Shown here: one piece after another, positions 9,225 through 17,304 of the stretch
Layout of the letters: each line of letters starts with the position of its first letter
How positions within the stretch are numbered: the first letter of the stretch is position 1
Position numbers and translations under genes: made by a program
The notes under the pieces: model-generated
Told to the model about the DNA's origin: nothing
The model's input: the letters and a program-made list of their open reading frames with translations, nothing else
Database searches by the model: none
Assembly (NCBI RefSeq): GCF_036226765.1
Contig: NZ_CP109017.1
Location: forward strand, 682,001 to 746,000
DNA from: Streptomyces sp. NBC_00670
Lineage (GTDB): Bacteria; Actinomycetota; Actinomycetes; Streptomycetales; Streptomycetaceae
DNA length: 64,000 bases
Direction of reading: 5' to 3'

Positions 9225-9246
9225 CGGTGCTCCCGGGAAGCGGCTC

Positions 9247-10449
9247 CTACAGACCGGTCAGGGTCAGCCGGATCCCGGTGGGCGCCGTGTCCTGGATGTA
9301 CGAGGCGAAGTCGGCGACGTCGTCGAAGGCGAAGCCGTACGCCTTGCCGTCCTCCGTGGCCGCGTGGATCGCCTTGGAGTAGTGGTTGGTCAGGTCGCCC
9401 TGGTAGAAGTCGGCGGCGCTCGTCGTCGGCTGGGCGGCGGTGCTGACCAGCGTGGAGCGGTTGAACGCGGCGCCGAGGACGGCGGCCACGGGGCCGGTGG
9501 TGCCGTCGTTGGGGGCGGCCAGAGCACCGTCGCAGAACAGCACGTCACGCGTGGACGGCCTGGCGAAGGAGACCGAGGCGGGCCCGCTGAAGGTGAGCTG
9601 GTCGCCGCGGACCCGGCCGGTGAACGTGCCGGCGTTGGTGGTGACCTTCAGGTCCTTGCCGGTGTACAGACTCCACGCCTGGTCGATGTAGGGCGCGAAG
9701 TAGTCCTTGGCGAACAGCCCCGCGTCCAGGCCGTGGCCCGGGGCGATGATCCGGGTGTCGTCCACGACCAGCTTGGAGAACTCGGCGACCTGCTTGACGG
9801 CGGCGAACGCGGCGGCCCGCCCGCCGCTGCGCACGGTGCCGGTCGTCTGGTCCTTGGCGCCGGTGAGCCGGATGCTCATCGGCACGCTGAACATGTCGAC
9901 CATGGTGGTGTTGCAGAACATGCCGGAGGCGTTGTACGTGAACTCCGCGCAGTCGTGCAGCACCTTGTAGTTGGGGTCGGAGGTGACCCAGCCGGCCGGG
10001 TACTGCAGGGCCGGGTTGCCGTTGCCGTCGGCGACGGCCTTGAACTTCAGCTTCTCGCCGAGCGCGACGTAGATGCGGCCGGACATGTACGGCAGGGACA
10101 GCTTGGTCTCGCCGCTGCTCGCCAGGGTGATGGCGTAGTCGGTGAAGCCGTCGGCGCCGTTGTCGGAGAGCGCGATCGGGGCGAGCGTGCCGTCCGGGGT
10201 GACGCGGACCTGCTTCCCGTCCTGGTTGCCGACGATGTACACGTGCACGGAGACGTTGGAGTACTCGCCGGTGCTGTTGACGATCGTCAGCGGCAGCGCG
10301 CCGGCCGCGGTGGTCTTCGCCTTCTCGTCGGCCGGCCCGGCGAGGGCGTACGGGGCGACGGCGGCGATCGCCGGGATGCCGACGGCGGCGCCGCCGATAC
10401 CGAACAGGATCTTGCGGCGGGTGAGGTTGCGCTGGTGACGGGGGCTCAT
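9247..10449 (-). CDS. GH64 family beta-1,3-glucanase, Tat-exported
   Basis: A 400-aa secreted protein. Arg11-Arg12 in NLTRRKILFG and the following hydrophobic stretch to about residue 38 form a twin-arginine signal. The mature part has glycoside hydrolase family 64 signatures: HDCAEFTYN (Glu169) and NTTMVDMFSVP (Asp185). Their 16-residue spacing equals that of the catalytic Glu/Asp pair I recall for laminaripentaose-producing beta-1,3-glucanase. GH64 enzymes release laminaripentaose from beta-1,3-glucan, as in fungal cell walls. The next gene upstream on this strand is a GH16 enzyme, so the pair looks like a glucan-degrading set. Classification rests on remembered motifs. Confidence 0.87.
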   Translation of the reverse strand: MSPRHQRNLTRRKILFGIGGAAVGIPAIAAVAPYALAGPADEKAKTTAAGALPLTIVNSTGEYSNVSVHVYIVGNQDGKQVRVTPDGTLAPIALSDNGADGFTDYAITLASSGETKLSLPYMSGRIYVALGEKLKFKAVADGNGNPALQYPAGWVTSDPNYKVLHDCAEFTYNASGMFCNTTMVDMFSVPMSIRLTGAKDQTTGTVRSGGRAAAFAAVKQVAEFSKLVVDDTRIIAPGHGLDAGLFAKDYFAPYIDQAWSLYTGKDLKVTTNAGTFTGRVRGDQLTFSGPASVSFARPSTRDVLFCDGALAAPNDGTTGPVAAVLGAAFNRSTLVSTAAQPTTSAADFYQGDLTNHYSKAIHAATEDGKAYGFAFDDVADFASYIQDTAPTGIRLTLTGL

Positions 10450-10551
10450 GTGCGGTGCTCCTCGGTGCGGGTGGGGGTGGGGATGTGCGTGGGGGTGTGA
10501 GCGGGTGGGGTGGGTGCCCAGGTGGTTCGACCGGTCAGCCGACCGGTGGGG

Positions 10552-11847
10552 TCAGGCGACCGTCCACTTCTGGTTGGCGGTGCCGGCGCAGGTCCAGATC
10601 TGCAACCGGGTGCCGTCGGCGGAGGAGTTGCCCGTGGCGTCCAGGCACTTGTTCGCGCCCACGTTGGTGAGGTCCTTGGCGGAGGTGTACGTCCACTGCT
10701 GGGCCTTGGTGCCGTTGCAGGTGTAGAGCTGCACGGGGGTGCCGTCGGCGGTGCCGCCGCCGCGGACGTCCAGGCACTTGCCCAGGGCGCGGACGGTGCC
10801 GTCGCTGCCGAGGGTCCACTTCTGGGCGTCGACGCCGGTGCAGTTGTGCAGCTGGATGGGGGTGCTGTCGGCGCTGGAGCCGCCGGCCACGTCGACGCAC
10901 ATGCCGCCGATTCCCTTGATGGCGCCGGTCTTCCCGCCGGTCCCGCCGCCGCTGCCGCCGCCCGTGGTGCTGCCGCTGTCGGAGGCGCTGACGTGGACGT
11001 AGTCGATCACCATGGTCTGCGGCAGCGAGGTGTTGCCGTCCGGGCTGCCGGGCCAGTCGCCGCCGACGGCGAGGTTGAGGATCATGAAGAACGGGTGGTC
11101 GTAGACCCACTTGTTGCCGTTGACGTCGGCCGGGGTGCGGGTCTCGTAGACCTTGCCGTCCACCGACCAGGCGATGCTGTCGGGCTTCCAGTCGACGGCG
11201 AAGGTGTGGAAGTCGTCGGCGAAGGCCTTGCCGTCGGGGAGGGTGTAGCCGGCGCCGATGCCGCCGCTGCCGGAGTAGCCGGGGCCGTGGATGGTGCCGT
11301 GGACGGTGCCCGGCTCCTTGCCGATGTTCTCCATGATGTCGATCTCGCCGCTGTTCGGCCAGCCGGCGCTGCCGAGGTCGTCGCCGAGCATCCAGAAGGC
11401 CGGCCACATGCCCTGGCCGCGCGGGATCTTGATGCGGGCCTCGAAGTGGCCGTACGCCTGGGTGAACGTCTTGGCGGTGTTCAGCCGCGCCGAGGTGTAC
11501 TGACAGGTGCCGTACCAGCACTGCAGTCCGGAGTCGCTGTTCTTGCGGGCGGTGATGACCAGGTGGCCCTCGCCGTCCAGGGACGCGTTGCTCGTGCTGT
11601 TCGTGTAGTACTGCAGCTCGTGGTTGCCGTTGCCCGAACCGCCGGTCTCGAGCGTCCACTTGGAGGAGTCGGGAGCCTTGCCGGCCGCGCCGTCGAAGTC
11701 GTCGGACCAGGAGACCGCGGCGGGGGCGGCGTCGGCCCTGTTGGCACCGGAGGTCGTCGTCATGATGACGAGCGTGGTCACGAGGGCGGCCGCGGTCAGG
11801 ACGAGCAGTCCTCCGAGCGACCATCGGCGTGCGCGATGAGCAGCCAT
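10552..11847 (-). CDS. Secreted GH16 endo-beta-1,3-glucanase with C-terminal ricin-type (CBM13) domain
   Basis: A 431-aa protein. Residues 1-41 form a signal peptide or anchor (RRWSLGGLLVLTAAALVTTLVIM, then AD-AAP). The GH16 domain spans about 42-290 and carries the catalytic signature Glu168-x-Asp170-x-x-Glu173 in GEIDIMENIG. A Gly/Ser/Thr linker (about 293-310) joins a ricin-type trefoil lectin domain with three QxW repeats (QKWTLG, QQWTYT, QKWTVA) and the matching GKCLD and NKCLD motifs. ATG 11847 begins MAAHRARRW; a longer frame upstream runs through the operator and is rejected. A LacI-type dyad at 11920-11933 suggests repression lifted by a glucan oligosaccharide. It very probably cooperates with the GH64 enzyme. 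Confidence 0.92.
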   Translation of the reverse strand: MAAHRARRWSLGGLLVLTAAALVTTLVIMTTTSGANRADAAPAAVSWSDDFDGAAGKAPDSSKWTLETGGSGNGNHELQYYTNSTSNASLDGEGHLVITARKNSDSGLQCWYGTCQYTSARLNTAKTFTQAYGHFEARIKIPRGQGMWPAFWMLGDDLGSAGWPNSGEIDIMENIGKEPGTVHGTIHGPGYSGSGGIGAGYTLPDGKAFADDFHTFAVDWKPDSIAWSVDGKVYETRTPADVNGNKWVYDHPFFMILNLAVGGDWPGSPDGNTSLPQTMVIDYVHVSASDSGSTTGGGSGGGTGGKTGAIKGIGGMCVDVAGGSSADSTPIQLHNCTGVDAQKWTLGSDGTVRALGKCLDVRGGGTADGTPVQLYTCNGTKAQQWTYTSAKDLTNVGANKCLDATGNSSADGTRLQIWTCAGTANQKWTVA

Positions 11848-11919
11848 GGCTGAACACACCTTGTCTTGTGGGGAGTCGGGGCGCCGCGGGTTCCGGTCCG
11901 GTGGGGCACACCCATGGGG

Positions 11920-11933
11920 TGAGAGCGCTCTCA
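11920..11933. promoter_or_regulatory. LacI/CebR-like operator upstream of the GH16 gene
   Basis: TGAGAGCGCTCTCA is a perfect 14-bp dyad ending 73 bp upstream of the GH16 start. Its GAGCGCTC core matches the operator type used by Streptomyces LacI-family sugar regulators such as CebR (TGGGAGCGCTCCCA). No LacI-family gene lies in this window. Confidence 0.7.
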
Positions 11934-12060
11934 ACGCGGCCGGAAGCCGTCGGCGGGATCCCGATGCTACGCAGGACGACTGCGCGCGCCAACTCCCCCA
12001 CGAGCGACGCGAATTGCTCTGACCTGGGGTTTTGTGGAGTCGGGCGGGTCGGCGAGGAGG

Positions 12061-12088
12061 GCTTAACCGGCGTTTAAGCCGCGCTTAA
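12061..12088. promoter_or_regulatory. Triple TTAAGC half-site cluster
   Basis: GCTTAA (12061-12066), TTAAGC (12074-12079) and GCTTAA (12083-12088) form alternating inverted half-sites with 7- and 3-bp spacers. This AT-rich island sits in the spacer between the kinase stop (12194) and the GH16 start (11847). It could be a second operator or part of the GH16 promoter; the binding protein is unknown. Confidence 0.45.
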
Positions 12089-12193
12089 GAAGATCCGTTC
12101 GGCTGTCCGGGGGTGAGGTGTCCGGAATGCGCCCTAGGGAGCGGTTTCGGACCCGCGCCGGGTCCCCGGCACGTGTCTGGGCCCGGCGGGCGG

Positions 12194-14380
12194 TCAGATC
12201 CAGATCGCGTAGACCTTGCCCGTGGAGGTGGAGAGGTAGACGGTGTCACCGGCGATCAGGGGGGTCGCGTGGACGGCCGTCCTGGTGGCGTACTGCCAGA
12301 CCGTTCCGCCGGTGTCGGCGCGCAGCGCGTGCAGCACGCCGTCGCCGACCACGTAGACGGTGCCGTCCGCCACGACGGAGCCCGTGAGGTAGTCGGTGGC
12401 GAGGTCGCGTTTCCAGATCACCTTGCCGGACTTGGCGTCCAGTGCCCGCAGGAGGTTCCGCTCCGTGCCCGACATCTCGCTGACCAGGACGGTGTCGCCG
12501 GCCGCCGTCGGAGGGGAGAAGAACGTGCCGCTCCCGCGCGTGTCCCACAGCTTCCTCCCGGTGGCCGCGGACACGGCGTACAGGATGCTGTCGGTCAGAT
12601 TGGGTGCGACGCCGCTGACGTAGACCGTGCCGCCGTCGACCGTCGCGGCGCCGAGCGAGTCGGCACCCGTGTCGCACTGCCAGCGGGTGTCTCCGGTGCC
12701 GGGGCGCAGCGCGAGGAGCACACCGTCGGTGCTGGTGTACAGGCTGTCACCGGCCGCGGTCACGGACGACCGGTCCTGCTCGCTTTCCCTGCTCCATTTC
12801 TCGGCGCCGGTTTTCGCGGAGGCCGCGTACAGCCAGGCGCGGCCCTTGGACTCGTCGCTCTCGGCGGTGCTGACGGTGTAGAGCGCCTCGCCGCGCACGG
12901 TCGGGGAGGCGTAGTCGCCGGCCGTGGACTGGACCCACCGCTTGGTGCCGGTGGCGGCGCGCAGCGCGTGCACCGTCCCGTCGACGCCGAGATAGACCGT
13001 GTCGCCGGCCGCCACGACGGCGGGGTTGATCGACTTCCGCTTGTGGCCCGGCGTGTACGTCCACTTCTTGGCACCGCTGTCGACGGACAGCGCGTGCAGG
13101 GCCCTGCTGCCGGCCACGTGGAGCAGGCCGTGGACGACGGTCAGAGTCGCCGCCTCGTTGTCGGACGTCTCGTCGTCCGCGTCGGCGACGGCGTACGACT
13201 TCCACCGCAGGGTGCCGGCCGAGCGCGACGCGGCGGAGGCGGCGCCGCCGCGGCCGATGCCGGACAGCCGGCCGCCGGCGCCGATTCCCGCCACGGCGGC
13301 GGCACCCGCCAGTCCGAGCAGCGCGCGCCGCCGGGTGGTTCCGGTCGCCCGCCCCGCGGCCGGTTCGCCCCGCGCCGTGGTTCCGGGGCCGGGGACGGCC
13401 GCACCGTCGGCGCCCGGCGTGGGCTCCCACGGCCCGAAGCCGCTCGTCGGCTCCGCCGGATCGAAGGCCGGTGGGGTGCTGCCGGCCTGCGGCACCATCC
13501 GGGCGACCGCCTGCGGCAGCCAGCCGCCGTCCACGGGGAACGCGGCGACGTGGCCGCCCTCGGCCCGGGACAGCAGTTCCGCCATGAGCCGGGCCGCGGT
13601 GGGGCGCCGCCCGGGGTCCTTCTCCAGGCATGCCTCCACCACGCCGCGCAGTGCCGGGGGGACGCGTTCCAGGGCGGGCGGCTCGTGCACCGTGCGGTAG
13701 GCGACGGCGTGCGACGCGCCGGTGCCGAACGGTGCCGCACCGGTGGCCGCGTACACCAGCACGGCGCCCAGGGAGAAGACGTCGGCGGCGGGGTCCGCCC
13801 GCGGGCCCGTGAGCTGTTCCGGGGACATGTAGCCGGGGGTGCCGACCATCGTGCCCGTCTGCGTCAGCGCGGTGGCCTCACTCACGGCGGAGATCCCGAA
13901 GTCGATGACCCGGGGCCCGTCCTGCGCGAGGAGGATGTTGGACGGCTTCAGATCCCGGTGCACCACGCCGACGGCGTGGATCCGGTTCAGCACCTCGGCC
14001 AGGCCCGCGCCCAGCCACAGCACGTGGTGCACGGGCCAGGGCCCGTATGCCTCGACGGCCGCTCCGAGTGCCATGCCCCGTACGTACTCCGTGGCCAGCC
14101 ACGGCGGGCTTCCGGCCGGGTCGGCGTCGACCACCCCGGCGGTGAAGGCGCCGTTCACACGGCGGGCGGCGGCGACTTCCCGGGCGAACCGACGCCGGAA
14201 CCCGGGCTCCTCGGCGAGATCGGGCCGGACGACCTTGACGGCGACGGTCCGGCCACTGGGCGACCGCCCCAGGTACACGCTGCCCATGCCGCCGGACCCG
14301 AGCCTGGCCACCAGCCGGTACGGTCCGACCTGCTCCGGGTCGATCGCCCGCAGCTCCGCGAACGGCTGCACCCGCCCCAT
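12194..14380 (-). CDS. AfsK-like Ser/Thr protein kinase with PQQ-type beta-propeller
   Basis: A 728-aa protein. The Hanks kinase domain (about 20-285) shows LGSGGMGSVYLG (P-loop), VAVKVV (Lys), HRDLKPSN (catalytic loop), DFGIS and GTPGYMSPEQ. A Pro/Gly/Ala linker follows. Then comes a short hydrophobic segment with RRALLGLAGAAAVAGIGAG (about 360-385), which may anchor or export the rest. The C-terminal about 340 residues contain PQQ-like blades (TVYLGVDGTVHALRAATG, TVYVVGDGVLHALRADTG and others) forming a beta-propeller. ATG 14380 has AGGAGG upstream; an ATG at 14419 would add 13 residues. The architecture matches AfsK, but neither afsR nor afsS is near, so it is a paralogue with unknown targets. 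Confidence 0.9.
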   Translation of the reverse strand: MGRVQPFAELRAIDPEQVGPYRLVARLGSGGMGSVYLGRSPSGRTVAVKVVRPDLAEEPGFRRRFAREVAAARRVNGAFTAGVVDADPAGSPPWLATEYVRGMALGAAVEAYGPWPVHHVLWLGAGLAEVLNRIHAVGVVHRDLKPSNILLAQDGPRVIDFGISAVSEATALTQTGTMVGTPGYMSPEQLTGPRADPAADVFSLGAVLVYAATGAAPFGTGASHAVAYRTVHEPPALERVPPALRGVVEACLEKDPGRRPTAARLMAELLSRAEGGHVAAFPVDGGWLPQAVARMVPQAGSTPPAFDPAEPTSGFGPWEPTPGADGAAVPGPGTTARGEPAAGRATGTTRRRALLGLAGAAAVAGIGAGGRLSGIGRGGAASAASRSAGTLRWKSYAVADADDETSDNEAATLTVVHGLLHVAGSRALHALSVDSGAKKWTYTPGHKRKSINPAVVAAGDTVYLGVDGTVHALRAATGTKRWVQSTAGDYASPTVRGEALYTVSTAESDESKGRAWLYAASAKTGAEKWSRESEQDRSSVTAAGDSLYTSTDGVLLALRPGTGDTRWQCDTGADSLGAATVDGGTVYVSGVAPNLTDSILYAVSAATGRKLWDTRGSGTFFSPPTAAGDTVLVSEMSGTERNLLRALDAKSGKVIWKRDLATDYLTGSVVADGTVYVVGDGVLHALRADTGGTVWQYATRTAVHATPLIAGDTVYLSTSTGKVYAIWI

Positions 14381-14509
14381 CCCCCTCCTGGGCCCCAACG
14401 GCAACTGGCGTGTCATCATGCCATGTTGACGTGGGGGCCCTCGGGGACGAGGCCGGCGGTGCGCGGTCCGGCCCGTTCGTCCGGGCCGGACGGGCGCGGC
14501 ACCGACGGA

Positions 14510-14788
14510 TCAGGCGTGCCGGTGCGAGCGGCGGTCACCGGTGACGAGCCGGTAGAGCACGAGCAGGATCAGCGAGCCGACGATGGCGGCGATCCATGTC
14601 GACAGTTCGAAGAAGCCGTCGACCGAGTCGACACCGAAGATGACCTTGCCGAGCCAGCCGCCCAGCAGACCGCCGGCGATGCCGATCAGCATGGTGATGA
14701 TGATGCCGCCCGGGTCCTTGCCCGGCAGCAGCAGCTTGGCGATGGCGCCGGCGATGAGTCCGATCAGGATCCACGCGATGATGCCCAC
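14510..14788 (-). CDS. GlsB/YeaQ/YmgE family stress-response membrane protein
   Basis: A 92-aa, three-helix membrane protein. VGIIAWILIGLIAGAIAKLLLPG, IIITMLIGIAGGLLGGWLGK and STWIAAIVGSLILLVLYRLV are the spans. The GKDPGGI loop and the glycine-rich second helix are family hallmarks. I chose GTG 14788 because GGAGG lies 7 nt upstream and homologues begin exactly there; the open frame extends 14 residues further. These proteins are small, stress-induced inner-membrane proteins of unknown biochemical role. It stands alone upstream of the AfsK-like kinase on the same strand. Confidence 0.88.
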   Translation of the reverse strand: MGIIAWILIGLIAGAIAKLLLPGKDPGGIIITMLIGIAGGLLGGWLGKVIFGVDSVDGFFELSTWIAAIVGSLILLVLYRLVTGDRRSHRHA

Positions 14789-15002
14789 GGAGTCCTCCAC
14801 TCTCTGGATGAGATGTACATGCCGTCGCATGTGCGTTCCTCATCCGTCTGCGCCGTGAAGGCCGTCGCAAACCCACCGTGTGTCCGGCGCCGGGTTTCCG
14901 GAAGCTCCCTCCCCCGAGGGCTTCGTACGGGAACCCGGCGCCGGGGTGCTCCGGGGGCCCTCCCCCGCGGGGCCCGGCCGGAGCGGTGCGGCGCCGCCCG
15001 GG

Positions 15003-15542
15003 TCACGCCCGGAGCGTGCGGGCGAGCGCCGTGGCCGCGGTGGTGAGCTCCGGGTCGTTCTCGGTGAGCAGCGGGCCGAGGAGGTGCCGGTCGGCCCGGA
15101 CCGCCCGGCGTGCCTGCCGCTCCCAGCCGACCCAGTCCTCGCCCTGGTGGAGCAGTTTCGGGTACGAGGCGGCCGTCAGCTCCCACTGGCGGGCCTCGGC
15201 GATGTTCCTGAGCAGGTCGACGACGCCGGCCCGGCACGTGACGTGCGGGAGGCGGGCGATCTCCCAGAGGAAGGGCACCGTGGGCGCGGTGGCCTGTTCG
15301 ACCACGAAGCCGTACTGGCAGATCCGCTCACGCAGTTCGGCCAGGGCGGTGCGGGCCACGGGACCGTCGCCCCAGGCCACGAGGTTCAGCAGGGACGGGA
15401 CGGCCGCCGCGGAGCCCCGGGAGTCCCGGATCCGGCCCCAGGGCACCCGGGCGAGGTTTCTGAGCGGTGCCGTCACGTCCGCCGCGGCCGGCGTCGCCGG
15501 CCGGCGCTCCACTGAGGTCTGCTCGGTTGTAGCGGCGCTCAT
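15003..15542 (-). CDS. Hypothetical helical protein, 179 aa
   Basis: The frame begins MSAATTEQTSVERRPATP with GGAAGG about 10 nt upstream of ATG 15542. After a disordered N-terminus (about 40 residues) come helical pairs such as AAAVPSLLNLVAWGDGPVARTALAELRERI and VPFLWEIARLPHVTCRAGVVDLLRNIAEA. These resemble HEAT-type repeats seen in short actinomycete proteins. No signal peptide, membrane span or catalytic motif is visible. It diverges from the DUF397 gene across a spacer that contains an AT-rich patch. Function is unknown; HEAT-like proteins usually mediate protein contacts. Confidence 0.65.
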   Translation of the reverse strand: MSAATTEQTSVERRPATPAAADVTAPLRNLARVPWGRIRDSRGSAAAVPSLLNLVAWGDGPVARTALAELRERICQYGFVVEQATAPTVPFLWEIARLPHVTCRAGVVDLLRNIAEARQWELTAASYPKLLHQGEDWVGWERQARRAVRADRHLLGPLLTENDPELTTAATALARTLRA

Positions 15543-15739
15543 GATGTCGGGCCCTTCCACGGCAGTCACGTCGGTTGTGCGGCGAAGCGGGTCGTACGCG
15601 GCGTTACGCGCAGGTCGAGAACCTGCGAAGGGTGCGCGTCCCGCTCCGCTGCGACACGGCACATGCCTGATGTCACGTCAGATGACGGCGCCAGGGCGGG
15701 GGTTGACGCCGCTGCTATTATCCATGCCGAGAGTGAGTT

Positions 15740-15753
15740 CGTGCAATTGCACG
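15740..15753. promoter_or_regulatory. Palindrome in an AT-rich patch upstream of the DUF397/XRE pair
   Basis: CGTGCAATTGCACG is a 14-bp perfect dyad. It lies in a locally AT-rich stretch (15715-15775, with ctattatcc and gggaaatttcatagaag) 115 bp upstream of the DUF397 start. It is a plausible operator for the adjacent XRE regulator; no binding data are known to me. Confidence 0.5.
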
Positions 15754-15868
15754 GGAAATTTCATAGAAGTTGGCCGGATGCGGTCCCCACCGCCCGGTCG
15801 GCGACCGCCCACGGGCCAGTGCCCGCGCGCGTTCCACGGAACGACGGAACATCAGCAAGGAGAGTGCG

Positions 15869-16099
15869 GTGCCCCACGTAGCCAATGGAGTGCAGGCAAG
15901 CTCGTTGGACGCCCGGTGGATCAAGAGCCGGCACAGCAACGCGGAGGGCAACTGCGTCGAAGTGGCCGCCCTGACCGACGGCGGCGTCGCGATGCGCAAC
16001 TCCCGTGATCCCCACGGTCCGGCCCTGGTCTACACGCCCGCGGAGATCGCCGCGTTCCTGGCCGGGGCGAAGGAGGGGGAGTTCGACCACCTCGTGTGA
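15869..16099 (+). CDS. DUF397 domain protein
   Basis: A 76-aa protein from GTG 15869 with AAGGAG 5 nt upstream. It has the DUF397 signature: WIKSRHSNAEGNCVEVA, then MRNSRDPHGPALVYTPAEIAAFLAGAKEGEFD. DUF397 proteins are small partners encoded next to XRE-DUF5753 regulators across Streptomyces, including the whiJ-like paralogues linked to development. Here the XRE gene follows 180 bp downstream on the same strand, so the two probably form a regulator and partner pair. The third member sometimes seen (an anti-sigma-like ATPase) is absent. Confidence 0.92.
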   Translation: MPHVANGVQASSLDARWIKSRHSNAEGNCVEVAALTDGGVAMRNSRDPHGPALVYTPAEIAAFLAGAKEGEFDHLV

Positions 16100-16279
16100 G
16101 CCCCGGACCCGGTGCGGGCCCGGCACAGCTCCGCTACGGCAACTCCCGGGTGTGCGCCCGCACTTCCGGCAGCCGCCGAAGCGGAGCCGGGGCCTGCCAC
16201 TTCCGGCGTCCTCCGCTGCCGGCGCCGCCCGGGGTGCGATAATGCAGTCCCGTACCCTGCCGGTCGACTGGGAGCCGAG

Positions 16280-17200
16280 ATGTCCTCCACGCAGCACCGC
16301 GCCTCCCGTCTGGAACCGTATCTCGACCGGACCGAGCCCGCGCCGACGCTGCTGAAGATGCTGGTCGGCGTGCAGCTCACCGGCTTCCGGGAGGACGCCC
16401 ACCTGTCGCAGGAACAGGCCGCGCGCGCCCTGGGGTTCAGCCCCGCCAAGCTCTCCCGCATCGAGGCCGGCAAGGGCCGCCGCCCGCCCGTCGAGGCGGA
16501 CGTGCGCGCACTGCTCGACCTGTACAAGGCCAACGAGTACGAGGCCTCGGTGCTGTTGAAGCTGCTGCGGCGCGCGGGCGAGCCCGGCTGGTGGCAGCGG
16601 TACGACAAGCGGCTGATGCCCGAGTGGTTCGACCGGCTGGTCGGCCTCCAGGAGGCGGCCGCCGCCATCCGTACGTTCGAAATCCAGTACGTGCCGGGGC
16701 TGTTGCAGACCCCGGCCTACACGCGCGCCATCGTCGAGCGCGGACTGCCGACCGCGCCGGCGAGCGAGGTGGAGCGCCGTGTGGAGCTGCGGACCCGGCG
16801 GAAGCGGCTGCTGGAGCGCCCGGAGGCACCGCAGTTCTGGGCGGTCCTGGACGAGTCGGTGGTGCTGCGGGTGCTGGGCAGCAAGGAGATCATGCGGGAG
16901 CAGCTGCTGCATCTGATCGAGATGGCCGCGCTGCCGAATGTGACGGTGCAGATCATCCCGCTGGACGTCACCCGGGCCTCCGCCCCGGCCATCCCCGTGA
17001 CGTACCTGCGCTTCGGCGGCTCGCATCTGCCGGACGTCGTCTACCTGGAGCACATCAAGAGCGCCAACTACCTCGAGGACCGCGACGAGACGGAGGAGTA
17101 CCGGCTCGCGCTCGACCGGCTGGCCGACGAGGCGCTCGATCCCCGGCAGTCCCTGGAACTGCTGCGCGAGACGGTGGAGAGCAGGTACCCGGCGTCCTGA
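16280..17200 (+). CDS. XRE-family regulator with DUF5753 (WhiJ-like)
   Basis: A 306-aa regulator. The N-terminal helix-turn-helix (about 25-80: LTGFREDAHLSQEQAARALGFSPAKLSRIEAGKG) is of Cro/C1 type. The rest is the DUF5753 domain, including FEIQYVPGLLQTPAYTRAIVE, ERRVELRTRRKRLLERPEAPQFW, IQIIP-like VQIIPLDV and the terminal LAD-EALDPRQSLELLRE. The start is ATG 16280 with GGGAG upstream. It pairs with the DUF397 gene at 15869. Members of this family are developmental or antibiotic regulators whose ligand is unknown. A dyad at 15740-15753 may be its operator. Confidence 0.92.
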   Translation: MSSTQHRASRLEPYLDRTEPAPTLLKMLVGVQLTGFREDAHLSQEQAARALGFSPAKLSRIEAGKGRRPPVEADVRALLDLYKANEYEASVLLKLLRRAGEPGWWQRYDKRLMPEWFDRLVGLQEAAAAIRTFEIQYVPGLLQTPAYTRAIVERGLPTAPASEVERRVELRTRRKRLLERPEAPQFWAVLDESVVLRVLGSKEIMREQLLHLIEMAALPNVTVQIIPLDVTRASAPAIPVTYLRFGGSHLPDVVYLEHIKSANYLEDRDETEEYRLALDRLADEALDPRQSLELLRETVESRYPAS

Positions 17201-17222
17201 CGCCGACGGATCGCCGGACCGG

Positions 17223-17251
17223 GGCGGCCGGCCTCCGACGTCCCGGCCGCC
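17223..17251. terminator. Hairpin between convergent genes
   Basis: GGCGGCCGG (17223-17231) and CCGGCCGCC (17243-17251) form a 9-bp stem with an 11-nt loop between the XRE stop (17200, +) and the methyltransferase stop (17305, -). Confidence 0.6.
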
Positions 17252-17304
17252 GCCGGTTCAGGACACGCGCGCCACCCTCACGGCTCCGCGTGCCACGCCG
17301 CTGC

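Noticed and set aside
15609..15625. CGCAGGT-CGAGA-ACCTGCG inverted repeat upstream of the hypothetical gene at 15003-15542.
   Set aside because: A short dyad with no supporting context; it could be chance in GC-rich DNA.
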